From Clostridiales bacterium (GTDB lineage: Bacteria; Bacillota; Clostridia; Lachnospirales; Lachnospiraceae), in the NCBI GenBank assembly GCA_020859985.1, contig JAJBVD010000008.1, positions 1 to 64,000 on the forward strand: 64,000 nucleotides of DNA. Reading direction: 5' to 3'. The position numbers were made by a program, and so were the translations under genes. The notes under the pieces are model-generated. The model ran no database searches. It had not been told where the DNA came from and saw nothing but the letters and a program-made list of their open reading frames with translations. Every line of letters begins with the position of its first letter. The stretch's first letter is position 1. Of the stretch, positions 60,996 to 64,000 are shown piece after piece.

Positions 60996-61985
60996 ATGGC
61001 GAAAAGCTCAAACCAGAAATTAAAAATTGTGTATCTGATGAAAATAATGACGGAGCTGACGGATGAGACGCATTCTATCAGTATGGCTGAGATCATCGCG
61101 GAGCTCGGAAAATATGGAATTTCCGCTGAGCGCAAAAGCCTTTACAACGACATCGAAACCTTACGGCAGTTTGGCCTGGATATTATCGGAGAACAGCGTG
61201 AGCGCACGTATTACTATCACATCGGGAACCGTCAATTTGAGCTTGCGGAATTGAAGCTTCTCGTGGATTCCGTGCAGTCCGCCAAATTCATCACGGCGAA
61301 AAAATCAAATGACCTGATCAAAAAAATCGAAGGGCTCGCGAGCAAATACGAAGCCAAACAGCTGCATCGCCAGGTCTATGTGGCCGGACGTGTGAAGACG
61401 ATGAACGAGACCATATACTATGGCGTTGACTCAATTCACGCGGCAATCGCGGATAACCGGCAGATCCGCTTTCAGTATTTTCAGTGGAACGCGGACAAAG
61501 AGATGGAGCTGCGCCACGGCGGCGCTTACTATCGGGTCAGTCCCTGGGCGCTTAGCTGGGATGATGAGAATTATTACCTGATCGCGTATGACAGCGCGGA
61601 AGCAAAGATCAAACATTTTCGTGTGGACAAGATGCTCCACATAGAGATCACCCGCGAAAAACGCGAGGGGAGAAGCGCATTCCGAGAGTTTGATATGGCG
61701 CAGTACGCCCGGAAAGTCTTCGGCATGTACGGCGGCAGAGAAGAGACAGTGAAGCTTCTCTGTGAGAACCGGATGGCCGGAGTGATCATTGACCGTTTCG
61801 GGAAAAGCATCGGCATCCGCAAGGAAGACGGTGAACATTTCTCAGTCAGTGTCAAAGTCGAAGTGAGCAACCAGTTCATCCACTGGATCCTGGCGCTTGG
61901 CGACGGCGTCAAAATCATCGGACCGGAAACGGTCGTGTCGGAAGTAAAAGACGAGATCGCCCGCCTGGAAAAGCTGTACGCATAA
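60996..61985 (+). CDS. WYL-domain transcriptional regulator
   Basis: The 329-residue protein has an N-terminal winged HTH (about 1-75, with AERKSLYNDIETLRQFG) and a WYL domain (about 140-230). In this copy the WYL core reads VSPWALSWDDENYYLIAYD, and a C-terminal WCX-type region follows. WYL regulators sense nucleic acids or small ligands and often control DNA-damage or defence genes. ATG 60996 follows AGAGG at nine bases. A LexA-like palindrome begins three bases after its stop. Confidence 0.88.
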   Translation: MAKSSNQKLKIVYLMKIMTELTDETHSISMAEIIAELGKYGISAERKSLYNDIETLRQFGLDIIGEQRERTYYYHIGNRQFELAELKLLVDSVQSAKFITAKKSNDLIKKIEGLASKYEAKQLHRQVYVAGRVKTMNETIYYGVDSIHAAIADNRQIRFQYFQWNADKEMELRHGGAYYRVSPWALSWDDENYYLIAYDSAEAKIKHFRVDKMLHIEITREKREGRSAFREFDMAQYARKVFGMYGGREETVKLLCENRMAGVIIDRFGKSIGIRKEDGEHFSVSVKVEVSNQFIHWILALGDGVKIIGPETVVSEVKDEIARLEKLYA

Positions 61986-61987
61986 CA

Positions 61988-61999
61988 GAACATATGTTC
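61988..61999. promoter_or_regulatory. LexA-like palindrome
   Basis: GAACATATGTTC is a perfect 12-base palindrome that fits the Gram-positive SOS box (GAAC-N4-GTTC). It lies between the WYL regulator stop and the small membrane protein gene at 62119, so the latter may be damage-inducible. It is not near either Y-family polymerase. Confidence 0.55.
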
Positions 62000-62118
62000 T
62001 TTTTCGAGACCTGCTTTTGGGACACCCCAGAATGTATATTGGATTCAGAGTAAGGCTTAGGGAATCAAAAAAGATTCTGAGCAAACACTTTTAAAAATCC
62101 ATAAGGGGGAAAACAATT

Positions 62119-62322
62119 ATGTCAGGTAAGAACAAGAGGATGGAAGGCTATCTGGAGGCGCTGCTTTCTATGATCGGCGGAGTGCTGTTGACTGCGTTTA
62201 TTTTTAATGGTACGGGCATTGCCTTGCGGGATATTCCTTTTGCCCTGGTGCTTGTGATCTATGCGATCTGTACGCTGGTCGTGATGGATGTCGCAAGCAG
62301 TGTGGCGGCCAGGAGAGGATGA
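62119..62322 (+). CDS. Small two-helix membrane protein
   Basis: The 67-residue product has two hydrophobic segments (about 14-32 and 40-60) flanked by basic ends (MSGKNKR, SVAARRG). It resembles small membrane peptides, and no family can be named. The start is ATG 62119 after AAGGGGG. If the upstream palindrome is a LexA site, a role in the damage response, for example as a division inhibitor or toxin-like peptide, is conceivable but speculative. Confidence 0.6.
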   Translation: MSGKNKRMEGYLEALLSMIGGVLLTAFIFNGTGIALRDIPFALVLVIYAICTLVVMDVASSVAARRG

Positions 62323-62406
62323 GCGAAAAAGAGAGTGTTGGAAAAAGCCGGACATTATGCTAGAATAGCCCAAAAGAGCATTTGATCAGCATGAACAGCA
62401 GAGGAG

Positions 62407-63087
62407 ATGAACAGACAAAATGGACTTGACAACATTACAATCCATTCTTACAATCGGAATATTCTGGCGCGCGAGATGATCAGTAATGTTCTGATGCACC
62501 GGGAATTTACAAGCCCCTATATGGCGAAATTTGTCATTGAAAAAGAGCGAATGTATGTAGAGAATGCAAACAGAGCAACCGGCGATGGATTTATCACTCC
62601 GGATAATCTGGAGCCGAATCCGAAAAATCCGATTATTGCTTCTTTTTTCCGTAATATTGGTCTGGCAGACACGCTCGGTTCCGGCACCAGAAAGCTGTTT
62701 AAATACAGTAAATATTACTCCGGCCAGAATCCGGAATTTAAGGAAGGGGATGTGTTCCGGATTATCGTGCCGTTGAATGATGAGTATTCGTTTGATTTTG
62801 AACAGACCGGTCTAATTATTAAATCAAACCAATCAAACCAATCAGACCAATTAGACCAATCAGTTCAGACCAATCAGACCGGTTTGGCTAAGTATTCGAA
62901 TTATGAGATAAAGCTGTTGGCTATGGTTCGTGATAATCCGGAATTAACAAATCGGAGTTATGCGGAAAAACTCGGATGGTCAGTCAGTCAGGTGAAATAT
63001 TATATTCAAAAATTGAAAAAAAAGGGTGCAATTATACGTGTAGGATCAAACAAAAAAGGAAAATGGGAGCTGCTTAATGAGCAGTAA
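62407..63087 (+). pseudogene. N-truncated Schlafen/AlbA-type ATP-binding regulator
   Basis: The 226-residue product begins within the C-terminal ATPase-like region of Schlafen/AlbA_2 regulators: NVLMHREF, then ENPNPKNP-like LEPNPKNPIIASFF and GLADTLGSGTRKLFKY. After a Gln/Asn-rich repeat linker it ends with a winged HTH (NRSYAEKLGWSVSQVKYYIQKLKKKGAI). The normal N-terminal AlbA_2 domain of about 200 residues is missing. Stops close the frame just upstream, and the start has no properly spaced ribosome site. It is probably a remnant, though the HTH part could still be made. Confidence 0.7.
62821..62880 (+). repeat. Imperfect CCAATCAAA/CCAATCAGA repeats in a linker
   Basis: A 9-10 base motif recurs about six times in 60 bases and encodes an SNQ/DQ-rich linker between the ATPase-like region and the HTH. 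Whole-unit slippage would keep the frame and vary the linker length. Confidence 0.75.
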
Positions 63088-63144
63088 TAAAACAGTCAGA
63101 ATAATCCACAGCATTTTGCTGCTGAAAAGGAAGGGAACATACTC

Positions 63145-64000
63145 ATGAAAGTTTTATTTATCGGAGGAACAGGTGTCATCAGCAAGGCCATCTCAAAGCG
63201 GCTGCTTCTGGCCGGCCATGAGCTGTGGCTGATCAACCGGGGGAACCGTCTGGAGGGGCTGCCGGAAGGCGCACATCTGATTCGGGCGGATATCAATGAC
63301 GAGGAAAGAGTGGCTGAACTGCTCGGTGATGAGACGTTTGATGTGGTGGCGGATTTTATCGCGTTTGTTCCGGAACAGCTGGAGCGGGATCATAGACTGT
63401 TTTCCGGGAGAACCAGGCAGTTTATCTACATCAGCTCCGCATCCGCATACCAGAAGCCTCTTTCGGATTTCCGCATTGATGAGGGTACGCCGCTTGCCAA
63501 CCCATACTGGCAGTACTCGAGGGATAAGATCAGCGGGGAGGAGTTGCTGATGCGTTATTACAGGGAGGAAGGCTTCCCGGTGACGATCGTGAGACCCAGT
63601 CACACATACAACGAGGAGAAGATTCCGGTGTGCGTTCACGGTTCGAAAGGTTCGTGGCAGGTAATCAAAAGAATGATCGAGGGGAAACCGGTGATTATTC
63701 CCGGGGACGGCTCATCTCTTTGGACAGTTACATGGAATGATGATTTCGCGAAGGGCTTTATCGGGCTGATGGGCAATGTTCACGCGATAGGCGAAGCTGT
63801 GCAGATCACGGGTGATGAGGTGCTGACCTGGAATCAGATCCACCGGGTGATCGCGGATGCGCTGGGCGTGGAATTTAAGCCATATTATGTAGCTTCCGAG
63901 TTCCTGATTTCCTGTGCGCCGAAGGAATGGGATCTTCGGGGAAATCTGTGGGGAGACAAATCCAACACGGTTTTCTTTGACAATACAAAGCTGAAACGGC
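63145..64000 (+). CDS. NAD-dependent epimerase/dehydratase (SDR), runs off the window
   Basis: The visible 285 residues form an extended SDR. They have the nucleotide motif FIGGTGVISKAI near residue 5, ISSASAYQKP near 93 and the active-site Tyr in YWQYSRDKISGE (YxxxK) near 115. It would oxidise, epimerise or reduce a nucleotide sugar or related substrate. The start is ATG 63145 after AAGGAAGGGAA. The 3' end lies beyond base 64000. It starts a new plus-strand unit after the truncated regulator. Confidence 0.88.
   Translation, partial: MKVLFIGGTGVISKAISKRLLLAGHELWLINRGNRLEGLPEGAHLIRADINDEERVAELLGDETFDVVADFIAFVPEQLERDHRLFSGRTRQFIYISSASAYQKPLSDFRIDEGTPLANPYWQYSRDKISGEELLMRYYREEGFPVTIVRPSHTYNEEKIPVCVHGSKGSWQVIKRMIEGKPVIIPGDGSSLWTVTWNDDFAKGFIGLMGNVHAIGEAVQITGDEVLTWNQIHRVIADALGVEFKPYYVASEFLISCAPKEWDLRGNLWGDKSNTVFFDNTKLKR

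Overview
The window reads as a gut Firmicute of the Lachnospiraceae type (Clostridia). This is inferred from moderate GC, AGGAGG ribosome sites with frequent TTG/GTG starts, Lachnospiraceae-style tandem large serine recombinases and cysteine-rich KTR proteins, YolD-linked Y-family polymerases, a YesN-like AraC response regulator and queH. No rRNA, tRNA or CRISPR array was seen.

1-13.1 kb is one minus-strand type I restriction-modification island read from a consensus promoter at 13065-13093. In transcription order it holds a degenerate methylase/single-TRD protein, hsdR, an ADP-ribosylglycohydrolase domain fused to HsdM, a second hsdM, a full hsdS, a tyrosine recombinase, a second hsdS with an altered 3' end, a half hsdS and a small unknown gene. 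The hsdS copies share direct repeats and look like a shuffling specificity array. The ADP-ribosylglycohydrolase-HsdM fusion, with an in-frame amber codon before its conserved C-terminal tail and a possible internal start at the HsdM part, is the most unusual feature.

13.1-20 kb: the remnant of a GPH sugar transporter, a GH79-type glycosidase, an acyl-ACP thioesterase, a HEAT protein, and a GNAT acetyltransferase gene split by an IS110 element. The IS junctions can be placed on a CT core. Its 5' leader folds like a bridge RNA. A DEDDh exonuclease follows.

20-30.1 kb: two hydrolases, then two error-prone polymerase cassettes. Cassette 1 is polY-yolD-unknown-macrodomain, followed by vWA, coiled-coil and UlaG-like genes. 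Cassette 2 is polY-yolD behind a perfect sigma-A promoter covered by repeats and facing a divergent XRE repressor/ImmA protease pair.

30.1-38.7 kb: a mobile element or its remnant, with a KTR protein, XRE regulator, sigma factor, HTH protein, decayed sequence and three tandem large serine recombinases. It abuts a 5'-truncated Uma2 gene.

38.7-64 kb is mostly ordinary chromosome: HAD phosphatase, cbiA and cobT (cobamide synthesis), an MBL hydrolase with an MFS transporter, an AraC response regulator divergent from a complete Opp/Dpp peptide ABC operon, an ABC pair lacking its binding protein, queH, a PTS EIICBA, argH, asd, a WYL regulator, a small membrane protein behind a LexA-like palindrome, a truncated Schlafen/AlbA-type regulator, and an SDR gene running off the end.
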